Below are positions 14,769-22,957 of a stretch of 22,957 bases of DNA, in pieces. How positions within the stretch are numbered: position 1 is the first letter of the stretch; each line of letters starts with the position of its first letter. The DNA is from Prevotella sp. GTDB lineage: Bacteria > Bacteroidota > Bacteroidia > Bacteroidales > Bacteroidaceae. The translations under genes and the position numbers were made by a program. The stretch is taken from assembly GCA_017430675.1 (NCBI GenBank), contig JAFRMM010000151.1, positions 1 to 22,957 on the forward strand, in the 5' to 3' direction. The notes under the pieces were generated by a model. The model was given only the letters and a program-made list of their open reading frames with translations, searched no databases and had not been told where the DNA came from.

Positions 14769-17546
14769 ATGACACGACATCACATACTGACGGTGCTTCT
14801 GGCATTCTGTTCCCTCATGACCATCCAGGCGCAGACAGACAGCACCAGGGTCTTCACCACCGAGCATCCCCTGATCTACGAAGACGCGTGGGACCTGTGG
14901 CCCTACGTCTTCCTGAATGAGAACGGAGAGCCCGACGGCTATAACATCGACCTGCTGAAACTGATCTTCAAGGAACTCGACATCCCCTACGTCATCAAAC
15001 TGATGCCCACCCTGGAGGCCCAGGCAGACCTGAAGAACGGCAAGTCAGACCTGATGCTGCGCATGGATGCCGACTTCTCGCGCGGCAACTCCTCCTACGG
15101 CAAGAGCATCGTCCAACTGTTCACCCACAGCATCGTCATGCCCAAGGACCATCCCGTCAGCGTCAAGACAGGCAGGGAACTGTCACAATATTCGGTCATC
15201 GTCCATGATGGCGCCTTCAGCCACCACCTCCTCAAGAACAACGGATGGGCCAGGGAGATCATTGCCTACGACGACATGAAGGAAGCCATCCAGCATGTCA
15301 GTTCCACCGGTGAAGGCGTCATCGTGTGGAACACCATGTCGCTGCAGTGGCTCATGCGCAAGTTCCATACCGACAACCTAATGATCCAGCCCATAGACCT
15401 GCCCTACGGAGAGTACAAGTTCATGTCGAAGAACCATGACCTGCTGGGACAGATTGACAGTGTCTATGCCAAACTGCGCTCCTCCGACCGTTTGCAGCCC
15501 ATTCAGAACAAGTGGTTCTACCCCGAGCGCAAGGACTCCGGCATCCCGGAATGGGTGTGGAAGGTGGCCACGGCACTGGCCCTCATAGCCCTCGCTACCC
15601 TGCTCTACTACTTCTACTACCGTTTCCGTGAGCGGAAGATGACGCGGGCCCTGCGGAAGAGCAACAACCGCCTGTCAGTGATCCTGAAGACCAGTCATGT
15701 CAGCCTGTGGATCTATAACGTGATGGCCAAGACCTTCACCTGGATGGATGAGCAGGGGAAGCCCCATCGCAGTTCCACCATAGAGCAGTTCTCCTACCGC
15801 TACCATCCTGACGACGTGCGCCAGTTACAGCAGACCCTCGACGACATCATCCGGCAGAAGACCAAGTACGCCAACCTCAACATCAAGGTCTTCGAGGAGG
15901 GAAAGGACAGGAAGGAGCACCACTACACCCTCTCGCTCTCCGTGCTGCGCCGTGGCAGGGACGGGAAGCCCGACACCATCCTCTGCACGCGCAGCGACGT
16001 CACCAACGAACTGCTCCGCCAGATGAAAGTCAAGGATGCCATGCTGCGCTACCAGGCCATCTTCCAGACAGCCATGATCGATATGGTCTATTACGATGAG
16101 CACGGTATCATCCAGGATATCAACCAGAAGGCCCTCAATGCCCTCGGCACGGACATCGAAACCGTCAGGAAGATGAAGATCTCCATCAGCGACGTACTCG
16201 GCATGGACATCTCCCTGAAGGATTTCGACTACATGTACATGACACAGATCTTCCGTTCTCCCTCCGACAGCCGTTCCCTCAACAGGATGCTGAATCGCGA
16301 GAAACTGTACTACGAACTGCAACTGATGCCCATCTACGATGCCAACGGCAAAATGATCGGTATCTACGGCACGGGCCGCGATGTCACCGAGATTGCCGAC
16401 TCCTACCAGAAGTTGGAGAAGAACATGCTCAGACTGCAGAAAGCCAACGACGAGATCACCGGCTATATCCGCAACATCGACTACGTGCTCACCGTCGGCG
16501 GCATCCGCATCGTGAGATACGACGTGGACACCCATCTGTTCACGATCTTCAGCGAGGCCAACCGCGAGGCATACACCCTGACACAGACACGACTGCTGAA
16601 CCTCGTCGATGAGCGTTCGAAGAAGAAGGTGGAACGCATCCTCAACAGCATGGACAACCAGACGGGCAGTACCGTCCATACCGACATCAAGACAGCCATC
16701 CATGGCAGGGACGGCATGACCATCCACCTGCAGTTCCACTTCATCCCCTACCACGACAAGGACGGCAGGGTGAAGGAGTACTTCGGCATGTGCCGTGACA
16801 TCAGCAAGTTGAAGGACGTCGAGGAGAAACTGGCGCGTGAGACGCTCCGCGCCCAGGAGGTGGAAGTGGTGAAGAACGCCTTCCTCCACAACATGAGTTT
16901 CGAGATCCGCACGCCCCTGAATGCCGTCGTGGGCTTCGCGGAACTCTTCCAGATGGATCACTCCGCCGAGGATGAGACCATCTTCATCAACGAGATCAAG
17001 GAGAACTCCTCCAAACTGCTCAAACTCATCAACGACATCCTCTTCCTGTCGCGCCTGGATGCCGACATGGTGACGATGAGGACGCGCCAGTTGGATATCG
17101 CCAAGATCATGGAGTCCAGGTGCGAGACCGTCTGGGCCAACGACAAGAAGGCCGGTGTGGAATATGTCGTGAAGAACTCCTTCAGGAAACTGGTGGTCGA
17201 TATCGACGACAACAATATCAGCATCATCATGGACAAGATCATCACGAATGCCGTGCAGCACACCAACAAGGGCCGCATCCTCGTGCGCTACGACTACTTC
17301 GGCGACGAGTTGATCGTGGCCGTCGATGATACGGGTGACGGCATCCCCCAGGATGTGCTGGCGCATATCTTCGATCGTTTCGTCACCGGCGACACCAACA
17401 ATGCCAGGGCGGGCCTGGGGCTGAGCATCTGCCACGACCTCATCCAGCACCTGGGAGGCACCATCAATATCAAGTCCACCATCGGCAAGGGCACCAGCGT
17501 GTGGTTCTCCATCCCCTGCAAGGCCCACGAGGTAGATAGAATATAA
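14769..17546 (+). CDS. Sensor histidine kinase-like protein 3 with periplasmic solute-binding domain; Phe at phosphoacceptor site
   Basis: 925 aa. Signal peptide about 1-22 (cleavage near 'IQAQ'), a family 3 solute-binding (SBP_bac_3) domain at about 30-255 ('EHPLIYEDAWDLWPYVF', 'GEPDGYNIDLLKLIFKEL', 'KNGKSDLMLRMDADFS'), a membrane segment at 263-285, PAS-like modules at about 300-415, 425-550 and 565-690, then HisKA and HATPase. The H box is 'NMSFEIRTPLNAVVGF': Phe711 replaces the His. Unlike kinase 1, the ATPase boxes look usable: N box 'IITNAVQHT' (Asn827), G1 'DDTGDGI', 'IFDRFV', 'AGLGLSI'. It may therefore bind ATP, and could phosphorylate a partner's His in trans, but cannot carry phosphate itself. 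Cytoplasmic part is closest to kinase 1; the sensor half is closest to kinase 4. Confidence 0.9.
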   Translation: MTRHHILTVLLAFCSLMTIQAQTDSTRVFTTEHPLIYEDAWDLWPYVFLNENGEPDGYNIDLLKLIFKELDIPYVIKLMPTLEAQADLKNGKSDLMLRMDADFSRGNSSYGKSIVQLFTHSIVMPKDHPVSVKTGRELSQYSVIVHDGAFSHHLLKNNGWAREIIAYDDMKEAIQHVSSTGEGVIVWNTMSLQWLMRKFHTDNLMIQPIDLPYGEYKFMSKNHDLLGQIDSVYAKLRSSDRLQPIQNKWFYPERKDSGIPEWVWKVATALALIALATLLYYFYYRFRERKMTRALRKSNNRLSVILKTSHVSLWIYNVMAKTFTWMDEQGKPHRSSTIEQFSYRYHPDDVRQLQQTLDDIIRQKTKYANLNIKVFEEGKDRKEHHYTLSLSVLRRGRDGKPDTILCTRSDVTNELLRQMKVKDAMLRYQAIFQTAMIDMVYYDEHGIIQDINQKALNALGTDIETVRKMKISISDVLGMDISLKDFDYMYMTQIFRSPSDSRSLNRMLNREKLYYELQLMPIYDANGKMIGIYGTGRDVTEIADSYQKLEKNMLRLQKANDEITGYIRNIDYVLTVGGIRIVRYDVDTHLFTIFSEANREAYTLTQTRLLNLVDERSKKKVERILNSMDNQTGSTVHTDIKTAIHGRDGMTIHLQFHFIPYHDKDGRVKEYFGMCRDISKLKDVEEKLARETLRAQEVEVVKNAFLHNMSFEIRTPLNAVVGFAELFQMDHSAEDETIFINEIKENSSKLLKLINDILFLSRLDADMVTMRTRQLDIAKIMESRCETVWANDKKAGVEYVVKNSFRKLVVDIDDNNISIIMDKIITNAVQHTNKGRILVRYDYFGDELIVAVDDTGDGIPQDVLAHIFDRFVTGDTNNARAGLGLSICHDLIQHLGGTINIKSTIGKGTSVWFSIPCKAHEVDRI

Positions 17547-17558
17547 AAGAGTAAGATC

Positions 17559-20336
17559 ATGACGCGACCATCCATCATACCCCTCATAGCCAGTCTGCTC
17601 TGCCTCGGTACCATGCTGCCGGCAAGGGCACAGGCCACCCGTCAATATACTAGGGAGCATCCCCTGATCATCGTCAGCGACTGGGAGTTCCCGCCCTACG
17701 AGTTCCGCAACGACGCGGGCGAGCCCGACGGCTATAACGTCGAGGTGCTCAACCTCGTGCTCGACAAGTTGGACATCCCCCATCAGTTCGTCATGCAGGA
17801 GTGGTACCAGGCCACGAAGACCTTCGAGGACCATAAGGCCGACCTTATCCATGCCCTCAGCGACTCCTACTTGAAAGCCCCCTACGTGATGACGCAGAAC
17901 ATGATCACGTACTACTCGTTGAAGTCCGTCAGGCGGAAGAGCCAGAAGCCCCTCCTGAGGATCAGCCAACTCACTGCCAGTGACACCCTCATGCTGAAGA
18001 AGAACGACTACGCCACGCTGCGCATCCAGCAGGACTACAACCCGTCGTTCACGATAGACTACCGTTCGCCGAAGGAGGCCCTCACCAATATCCGCAACGG
18101 CCGTGACTCCTATTATATCTGGGGCGAGTTACCCCTGAAGATGAAGATCAAGGAGTTCGGTCTCGACAGCCTGGTGCTCGACGACACCGACATCCCCGCA
18201 GGTGAGTTGCGCATCATCGGCTACGACCAGGAACTCATCACCGCCATCGACGACGCCTTCGCCCGTCTGGAGCAGTCCGGCGAGTTGCAGGTCATCCACG
18301 ACAAGTGGTACCACCCCGAGCGCGTGCACAACGACTCGTCGCCGATATCCCTCTTCGTGCTCATCGTCTCCGTCATCACCATCATCATAGGCTTCCTGCT
18401 GAGCCACTTCATCCGCAATCGTGTACGGAATGTCACCAGCCGTTCCTCGGACATCAACAACATCATGTCCCAGGCCATCAAGATGGGCAACCTCTACGTG
18501 ACGGAGTACGACATCGGGCGAGACCACTTCCGCAACCTCCATGGGTCTATACTGCCGGATGACGGCCAGACGTGCGAGGAGATGTTCAACCGTCTGCCAG
18601 ATGATATCCGCGAGGAGTCGCGTCGCCGTAACGACATGCTGATCACGGGAGAGAGCGAGCAGTGGAATTTCACACGGCGCTTCAACCTGGGCACCCAGGA
18701 CCGTCCCGAGTGGCACTATATCCAGGGCAATGCCGTACCCGAGAAGGAGGGCGGCAAGACGCGCTTCATCATCTACTCCATGAAGGACATCACGCACGAG
18801 ATCGAGGAGGAGCGCATCAACAGCGAGATGGGCAACAAGTACATCAGGATGTTCGAGACCAACCTGATCGCCATGTCCTTCTACGACAAGGACGGCATGC
18901 TCATCGACCTCAACGAGAACATGAAGCGCCTCTGCGAGTTCGACATGGAGGGCGAGCGCTATTTCCGCCAGTTATGCCTCTTCGACGTGCCGCTCTTCAA
19001 GAACCAGTTCGACCCCCGCAGCAATCAGGAGTTCCATGTATGCCAGAAGATGCACTATGCCGAGATCAACATCAACAAATACATCGAACTCAGGATCCGT
19101 CCGATGCGCGACAGCCACGGTGACCTGCGCTACTATGTCGTCACCGCGCGCGACGTCACCGCCGAGCGCCAGATGTATCTGGAGCAGCGCAGGCATGAGA
19201 CGGAGATCCAGCGCACCAACGAGGCCATCATCCGCTACGAGAGCCAGTTGAACTACCTGTTAGAGAACAGCCTGATGTTCATCTGGAACTTCTACATATC
19301 TACAGGCAACATCAGCATCACGCGCTCAGGCCGTCGCGACGACTTCATGGAGACCATCCAGCAGTTCTTCGAAGGCATCGACAGTGCAGACCCCCAGGAG
19401 GTCCACGCCAAGATCAGGGACTGCGTGGCCGCTCAGGAGCCCTACAATGCCATCTACCACTACCGATATACGCCGATGGAGAGCCACCCCGTGTGGTACG
19501 CCATCAGCGGCATCCCCTGCCATGACAAGGACGGCCGTCTGACGCATTACTTCGGCATCGCGCGAAACATCACGAAGTTGATGGAGACGCAGAATCTGCT
19601 GAAGGAAGAGACGGCACGCGCCGAGGACTCGGGCAGGATGAAGAGCGCCTTCCTGGCGAACATGACGCATGAGATCCGCACGCCCCTCAATGCCATCGTG
19701 GGCTTCAGCGACCTGCTGCCCGTCGTCGATACCATGGAGGAGCGCCTGGAGTTCATCCGCATCATCCGCAACAACTGCGACATGCTGATGCGCCTCATCA
19801 ACGACATCCTTGAAGCCTCGAGCATGGGACAGGCTCTGGCCATCGAGACCCGCGAGGTGGATTTCGCCACGGCCTTCGACGACATGTGCCAGACGCTGGC
19901 ACAGCGCGTGGAGCAGCCCCGCGTGGCGTTCATCAAGGACAACCCCTATACGACGTGCGTCATCACCCTCGATCTGGGTCGCGTGCAGCAGGTGCTCACC
20001 AACTTCGTCACCAACGCCGTGAAATACACCCAGCAGGGCCATATCAAGGTAGGCTACCGCCAGGAGCGCCGCATGACCAAGGACGGCCACGGCGAGACCG
20101 ACGGCCTGTACTTCTACTGCGAGGACACGGGCGTGGGCATCCCCCGTGAGAAGCAGTCCCGCGTCTTCGAGCGCTTCGTCAAACTCAACGACTTCGTGCA
20201 GGGCACGGGTCTCGGCCTCTCCATCTGCCAGGCCATCGCCGACCGTTGCAACGGCCACATCGGCGTCACCTCAGAGGGCGAAGGAAAGGGATCCACATTC
20301 TGGATGTGGATCCCGTGTGAGAATTTGAGGGGTTAG
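17559..20336 (+). CDS. Sensor histidine kinase 4, canonical, with periplasmic solute-binding domain
   Basis: 925 aa, the same length as kinase 3. Signal peptide about 1-25 ('ARAQA'), SBP_bac_3 domain about 30-255 ('EHPLIIVSDWEFPPYEFR', 'GEPDGYNVEVLNLVLDKL'), membrane segment about 262-284 ('LFVLIVSVITIIIGFLL'), three PAS-like modules (about 300-420, 425-545, 560-685), HisKA with His704 in 'NMTHEIRTPLNAIVGF' and a full HATPase (N box 'TNFVTNAVKYT', G1 'EDTGVGI', 'VFERFV', 'GTGLGLSIC'). Architecture is EvgS/BvgS-like without the receiver and Hpt domains. The ligand is unknown; the domain family binds amino acids and similar small solutes. The C-terminus 'ENLRG' and the stop codon lie at the edge of a GRGGTKA heptamer repeat, and nhaD converges 10 nt away. 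Confidence 0.92.
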   Translation: MTRPSIIPLIASLLCLGTMLPARAQATRQYTREHPLIIVSDWEFPPYEFRNDAGEPDGYNVEVLNLVLDKLDIPHQFVMQEWYQATKTFEDHKADLIHALSDSYLKAPYVMTQNMITYYSLKSVRRKSQKPLLRISQLTASDTLMLKKNDYATLRIQQDYNPSFTIDYRSPKEALTNIRNGRDSYYIWGELPLKMKIKEFGLDSLVLDDTDIPAGELRIIGYDQELITAIDDAFARLEQSGELQVIHDKWYHPERVHNDSSPISLFVLIVSVITIIIGFLLSHFIRNRVRNVTSRSSDINNIMSQAIKMGNLYVTEYDIGRDHFRNLHGSILPDDGQTCEEMFNRLPDDIREESRRRNDMLITGESEQWNFTRRFNLGTQDRPEWHYIQGNAVPEKEGGKTRFIIYSMKDITHEIEEERINSEMGNKYIRMFETNLIAMSFYDKDGMLIDLNENMKRLCEFDMEGERYFRQLCLFDVPLFKNQFDPRSNQEFHVCQKMHYAEININKYIELRIRPMRDSHGDLRYYVVTARDVTAERQMYLEQRRHETEIQRTNEAIIRYESQLNYLLENSLMFIWNFYISTGNISITRSGRRDDFMETIQQFFEGIDSADPQEVHAKIRDCVAAQEPYNAIYHYRYTPMESHPVWYAISGIPCHDKDGRLTHYFGIARNITKLMETQNLLKEETARAEDSGRMKSAFLANMTHEIRTPLNAIVGFSDLLPVVDTMEERLEFIRIIRNNCDMLMRLINDILEASSMGQALAIETREVDFATAFDDMCQTLAQRVEQPRVAFIKDNPYTTCVITLDLGRVQQVLTNFVTNAVKYTQQGHIKVGYRQERRMTKDGHGETDGLYFYCEDTGVGIPREKQSRVFERFVKLNDFVQGTGLGLSICQAIADRCNGHIGVTSEGEGKGSTFWMWIPCENLRG

Positions 20337-20349
20337 GGGTGAGAGGTTA
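20329..20349. repeat. GRGGTKA heptamer repeat at the kinase 4/nhaD junction
   Basis: Three units: GGGGTTA, GGGGTGA, GAGGTTA. The TAG stop of kinase 4 (20334-20336) and the TAA stop of nhaD (20347-20349, minus strand) both lie within it. No terminator hairpin is visible in the 10-nt gap. Confidence 0.75.
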
Positions 20350-21678
20350 GAAGAACACCACCCTCTCGCACCAATAGACGAGCATTCCCGCGAGGTAGCC
20401 CACGAACGCCACCCACGTGATCCTCTTCATATACCATCCGAAGGTGATCTTCTCCAGCCCCATGACCACCACGCCCGCAGCGGAGCCGATGATCAGCATC
20501 GAGCCACCCACGCCGGCGCAGTACGCCAGCAACTGCCAGAAGATACCATCCACGGCCATGTCGCCCGCCGCGGCCACGGGATACATCCCCATACAGCCCG
20601 CCACGAGAGGCACGTTATCCACGATCGACGACAGCACGCCGATGATGCCCGTCACGAGGAAGTGGTTACCCTCGAAGGTGGTATCCAGCACACTGCCGAG
20701 CATCGTCAGCACGCCCACCTCCTGCAGCACGGCCACGGCCATCAGGATACCCAGGAAGAACATGATCGTCGAGAGGTCGATCCTGGAGAGCAGGTCACTC
20801 ACGCGCTTGGCCATCGTGTCATCCTCCGCAGTGTTATAGTGGAAGATCTCCGTCACCGTCCAGAGCACGCCGAGCACGAGCAGGATGCCCATGAACGGGG
20901 GCAGGTGCGTCAGTGTCTTGAACACAGGCACGAAGCAGAGACCGCCCACGCCGAGCCAGAAGATCACGTTACGCTGAGCCTTGGTAAACTGGCTCACCTC
21001 GGCCTTGGGCAGGTTCAGCGACTTGTCGAACTTCCCCTGCAGTTGGAACTGCAGGATGAAGGCGGGCACGAGCATCGACACCAGTGAGGGCACGAAGATC
21101 TCCGTGATGACGCCCTGTGTGGTGATCACGCCCTTGATCCATAGCATGATGGTGGTCACGTCGCCGATGGGCGAGAAGGCGCCGCCGCTGTTGGCGGCGA
21201 TCACCACCAGTGCGGCATAGATGAGACGGTCTCCCCGGCTCTGCACCAGTTTCCTGAGCACCATGATCATCACGATCGAGGTGGTGAGGTTGTCGAGGAT
21301 GGCTGAGAGGAAGAAGGTCATCAGCACCATGCGCCACATCAGTTTGCGCTTGGATCGCGTCTTGATGGCGTCGCGCACGAAGTTGAAGCCGCCGTTGCCA
21401 TCCACGATCTCCACGATGGTCATGGCGCCCATGAGGAAGAAGAGCGTCCCCGCGGCGTCGCCCAGGTGGTGCTCAATCACCTCGGCGATATGGTGCACCA
21501 CGCTGCCCTCCGCAATCTCAGGGTAATAGGCGGCAGGGCCCAGCATCAGCAAGGTCCAGCACAGCACACACATCAGCAGCGCGATGGCTGCCTTGTTGAT
21601 TCTCGTCAGTCCCTCCATGGCAATACAGAGATAGCCGATACAGAAGACCACGACAATACAGATAGTTAATGTTGACAT
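20347..21678 (-). CDS. nhaD: NhaD-type Na+/H+ antiporter
   Basis: 443 aa from the ATG at 21678 (MSTLTICIVVVFCIGYLC). A longer frame from 21813 is rejected because it would start upstream of the -7 box at 21712-21719. About a dozen hydrophobic segments cover most of the protein. Motifs of the NhaD branch of the ion transporter superfamily are present: 'AILDNLTTSIVMIMVLRKL', 'AANSGGAFSPIGDVTTIMLW' and 'SSIVDNVPLVAGCMGMYP'. It exchanges cytoplasmic Na+ or Li+ for H+ across the inner membrane, supporting pH and salt homeostasis. It is a single-gene unit converging on the kinase operon with a 10-nt gap. Confidence 0.9.
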   Translation of the reverse strand: MSTLTICIVVVFCIGYLCIAMEGLTRINKAAIALLMCVLCWTLLMLGPAAYYPEIAEGSVVHHIAEVIEHHLGDAAGTLFFLMGAMTIVEIVDGNGGFNFVRDAIKTRSKRKLMWRMVLMTFFLSAILDNLTTSIVMIMVLRKLVQSRGDRLIYAALVVIAANSGGAFSPIGDVTTIMLWIKGVITTQGVITEIFVPSLVSMLVPAFILQFQLQGKFDKSLNLPKAEVSQFTKAQRNVIFWLGVGGLCFVPVFKTLTHLPPFMGILLVLGVLWTVTEIFHYNTAEDDTMAKRVSDLLSRIDLSTIMFFLGILMAVAVLQEVGVLTMLGSVLDTTFEGNHFLVTGIIGVLSSIVDNVPLVAGCMGMYPVAAAGDMAVDGIFWQLLAYCAGVGGSMLIIGSAAGVVVMGLEKITFGWYMKRITWVAFVGYLAGMLVYWCERVVFF

Positions 21679-21711
21679 GATGAATACATTTTTTTTATTT
21701 GATTCTGCGTG

Positions 21712-21719
21712 CAAAGATA
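21712..21719 (-). promoter_or_regulatory. -7 element of the nhaD promoter
   Basis: TATCTTTG on the minus strand, about 34 nt before the ATG at 21678. No exact TTTG at the -33 position; only TTTTC further upstream. Confidence 0.6.
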
Positions 21720-21799
21720 CGAAATAAGTGAGAAAAGTGAACTGAGAATCGGGAGTTTTTTCTGGAAATACAAAAAAAAGTGAAAAAACACCCCAATAA

Positions 21800-21831
21800 T
21801 TTGGATAATTCAAAAATATATCCTACCTTTG
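21800..21831 (+). promoter_or_regulatory. Promoter of the fimbrillin-like lipoprotein gene
   Basis: TTTG (21800-21803), 20 nt, TACCTTTG (21824-21831): consensus match, 29 nt before the ATG. It is divergent from the nhaD promoter. Confidence 0.75.
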
Positions 21832-21860
21832 CCCCCAGTTGATTTTATGTCTAACCAAAT

Positions 21861-22957
21861 ATGAAAGACAAAAGTATGAAAAATCAAAGTGTTTTATTTG
21901 TATCCGCTATATGCGGAATGATGACCTTGTGCGCATGCAGCAAGGAAGTGATGAACGACAACAGGATGGAGCGCGACAGTCGGCTGACAGTGCTTACCCG
22001 TGGTGATGGAGGCAACGGCGATCCGGTAATCGCCACACCTGTACGTCTCTATGTCTTCGACAGTGAGAACCAGTGCATCGCATCTCAGACTGAGGAGGAA
22101 ACAAATACTCCAATCTCAATGGAACTGCCTGAAGGGACCTTTGCTATCTATGCTATTGGAGGAGCGGATGACAGCCGATTGCTTCTTCCCGCCCAAGAGG
22201 ATGCTGAAAAGACTTCAGTTATTTCCTTGAAGGAGGGAAAGGCATTCGACGACCTGATGACTGCCTGTGCTACCGTCACTCTTTCCTCTAAAGGCAGTAA
22301 CACTCTGACATTGGGCATGGAACGAAAAGTCTGCCAAATCGTCAGTACTACTATTACAAACGTCCCTGATGAAACGGAGGAAGTCTCTGTGAGCATCTCG
22401 CCCTTCTATGAATCCATCCTGTTAAACGGGTCATACGATGGAGAGGATGGCATTTGCACCATTCCTTTGGTGAAGCAGGAAGACAGCAATACATGGGAAG
22501 AAACGGCAGAAATCTACCAATTACCCTCTGTCGGCAAGCCAACCATCAGTGTCAGGATTGGCAACTCCACCTATTCTTATACATGTGAGGAGGAATTGGG
22601 TGCCAACTACAAGATCACCATCGTGGGAACATATACAGGACAAGGCAGTTCATCCAGTGTTACACTCAGCGGAACCATAACTGGCGTATCATGGCTGGAA
22701 GAAAAGACCATCCAATTCACATTCAATGAGGATGGCAGTGAAAGCAACAGTAACGAGAGCAGCGATGAAGGTGTAATCGACGCCCCCGTACCAGAAGTCG
22801 GCAGTCTCTATCAAGGCTGCTATGTGTTGGTTGTCGATGGGAAACAGGCAACTATCCTCTCATCGGAAGAAATAAACAATATAGCCACAAACAATGATTC
22901 TAACAGTACTATAAGAAATAATATTAACAGTGCTCTCCAAAATTGGTCGGTACCCAA
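21861..22957 (+). CDS. Fimbrillin/Mfa-like surface lipoprotein, 3' end outside the window
   Basis: At least 365 codons, open to the right edge. The N-terminus is a lipoprotein signal: a Lys-bearing start, hydrophobic core 'VLFVSAICGMMTLCAC' and lipobox Leu-Cys-Ala-Cys26. After it come 'RLTVLTRGDGG', 'PVRLYVFDSENQCI' and 'ISMELPEGTFAIYAIGGA', the beta-sandwich pattern of the Bacteroidetes FimB/Mfa2 and fimbrillin-like families, which form or anchor surface fimbriae after export through the outer membrane. A Ser/Asn/Glu-rich linker at about 292-306 (SESNSNESSDEG) leads to a second domain beginning 'GSLYQGCYVLVVDGK' that is cut off. Probably the first gene of a surface-structure locus. Exact subfamily cannot be fixed. 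Confidence 0.75.
   Translation, partial: MKDKSMKNQSVLFVSAICGMMTLCACSKEVMNDNRMERDSRLTVLTRGDGGNGDPVIATPVRLYVFDSENQCIASQTEEETNTPISMELPEGTFAIYAIGGADDSRLLLPAQEDAEKTSVISLKEGKAFDDLMTACATVTLSSKGSNTLTLGMERKVCQIVSTTITNVPDETEEVSVSISPFYESILLNGSYDGEDGICTIPLVKQEDSNTWEETAEIYQLPSVGKPTISVRIGNSTYSYTCEEELGANYKITIVGTYTGQGSSSSVTLSGTITGVSWLEEKTIQFTFNEDGSESNSNESSDEGVIDAPVPEVGSLYQGCYVLVVDGKQATILSSEEINNIATNNDSNSTIRNNINSALQNWSVP

Noticed and set aside
15825..17969. A 714-codon open frame on the minus strand opposite kinases 3 and 4.
   Set aside because: Its composition (His, Val, Asp, Glu, Gly, Leu in place of the sense codons) is that of the antisense of a GC-biased gene; it has no domain pattern and covers clearly coding sense DNA with signal peptide, PAS and HATPase motifs.
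19326..20258. A 310-codon minus-strand frame opposite the kinase 4 catalytic region.
   Set aside because: Antisense shadow of high-GC coding sequence, with similar shadows opposite kinase 2.
21679..21813. A longer start for nhaD.
   Set aside because: It lies upstream of the -7 box at 21712-21719 and the extra residues do not resemble a membrane protein start; the ATG at 21678 matches the expected NhaD N-terminus.

Overview
The window looks like a chromosomal segment of a Bacteroidales bacterium, most likely Prevotella or a close relative. The evidence is the repeated Bacteroidetes-type promoter (TTTG, about 20 nt, TAnnTTTG) before most transcription units, weak or absent Shine-Dalgarno sequences, a UpxY-type NusG paralogue, an NhaD antiporter and a fimbrillin/Mfa-like lipoprotein. 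Species cannot be fixed from sequence alone.

Layout, left to right. 1-1128 (minus): a Panacea-domain putative antitoxin followed by a RelE/ParE-like putative toxin, then the first 50 codons of an unidentified protein. 1343-2993 (minus): an AT-rich cassette of four or five small tightly packed genes (40-aa ORF, 60-aa ORF, a DUF6941-like protein, a short helical protein, and a protein with conserved Cys, His and Asp in the style of 'NCIAWA' proteins). I know of no assigned function for it. 2999-6527 (minus): a nucleotide-sugar operon (UDP-glucuronate 4-epimerase-like, GHMP sugar kinase, nucleotidyltransferase) coupled by ATGA overlaps to a gene broken by two frameshifts. The kinase's substrate motif looks more like galacturonokinase than galactokinase, so this may be a uronic acid salvage or UDP-uronate supply operon.

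6776-7681 (plus): an apparently orphan UpxY/NusG-like regulator. 7678-9223 (minus): frr and rsgA, with rsgA meeting the UpxY gene tail to tail by 4 nt. 9470-10417 (plus): cysK, closed by one or two hairpin terminators.

10553-20336 (plus): the most unusual region, a single run of four sensor histidine kinase genes with gaps of only 12-16 nt and no response regulator. They alternate: kinases 1 and 3 have Tyr and Phe where the phosphoacceptor His should be, while kinases 2 and 4 keep the His. Kinases 1 and 2 have short membrane N-termini; kinases 3 and 4 carry periplasmic solute-binding domains. The pattern suggests two pseudokinase/kinase pairs made by duplication of one pair, possibly acting as heteromeric receptors that signal to a regulator encoded elsewhere.

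20347-21678 (minus): nhaD, convergent with kinase 4. 21861-end (plus): a partial fimbrillin-like lipoprotein. Heptanucleotide repeats of two kinds (GRGGTKA and ATTGARA) occur inside rsgA, inside the nucleotidyltransferase gene, and across the stop codons of kinase 4 and nhaD. In the two genes they are translated in frame.
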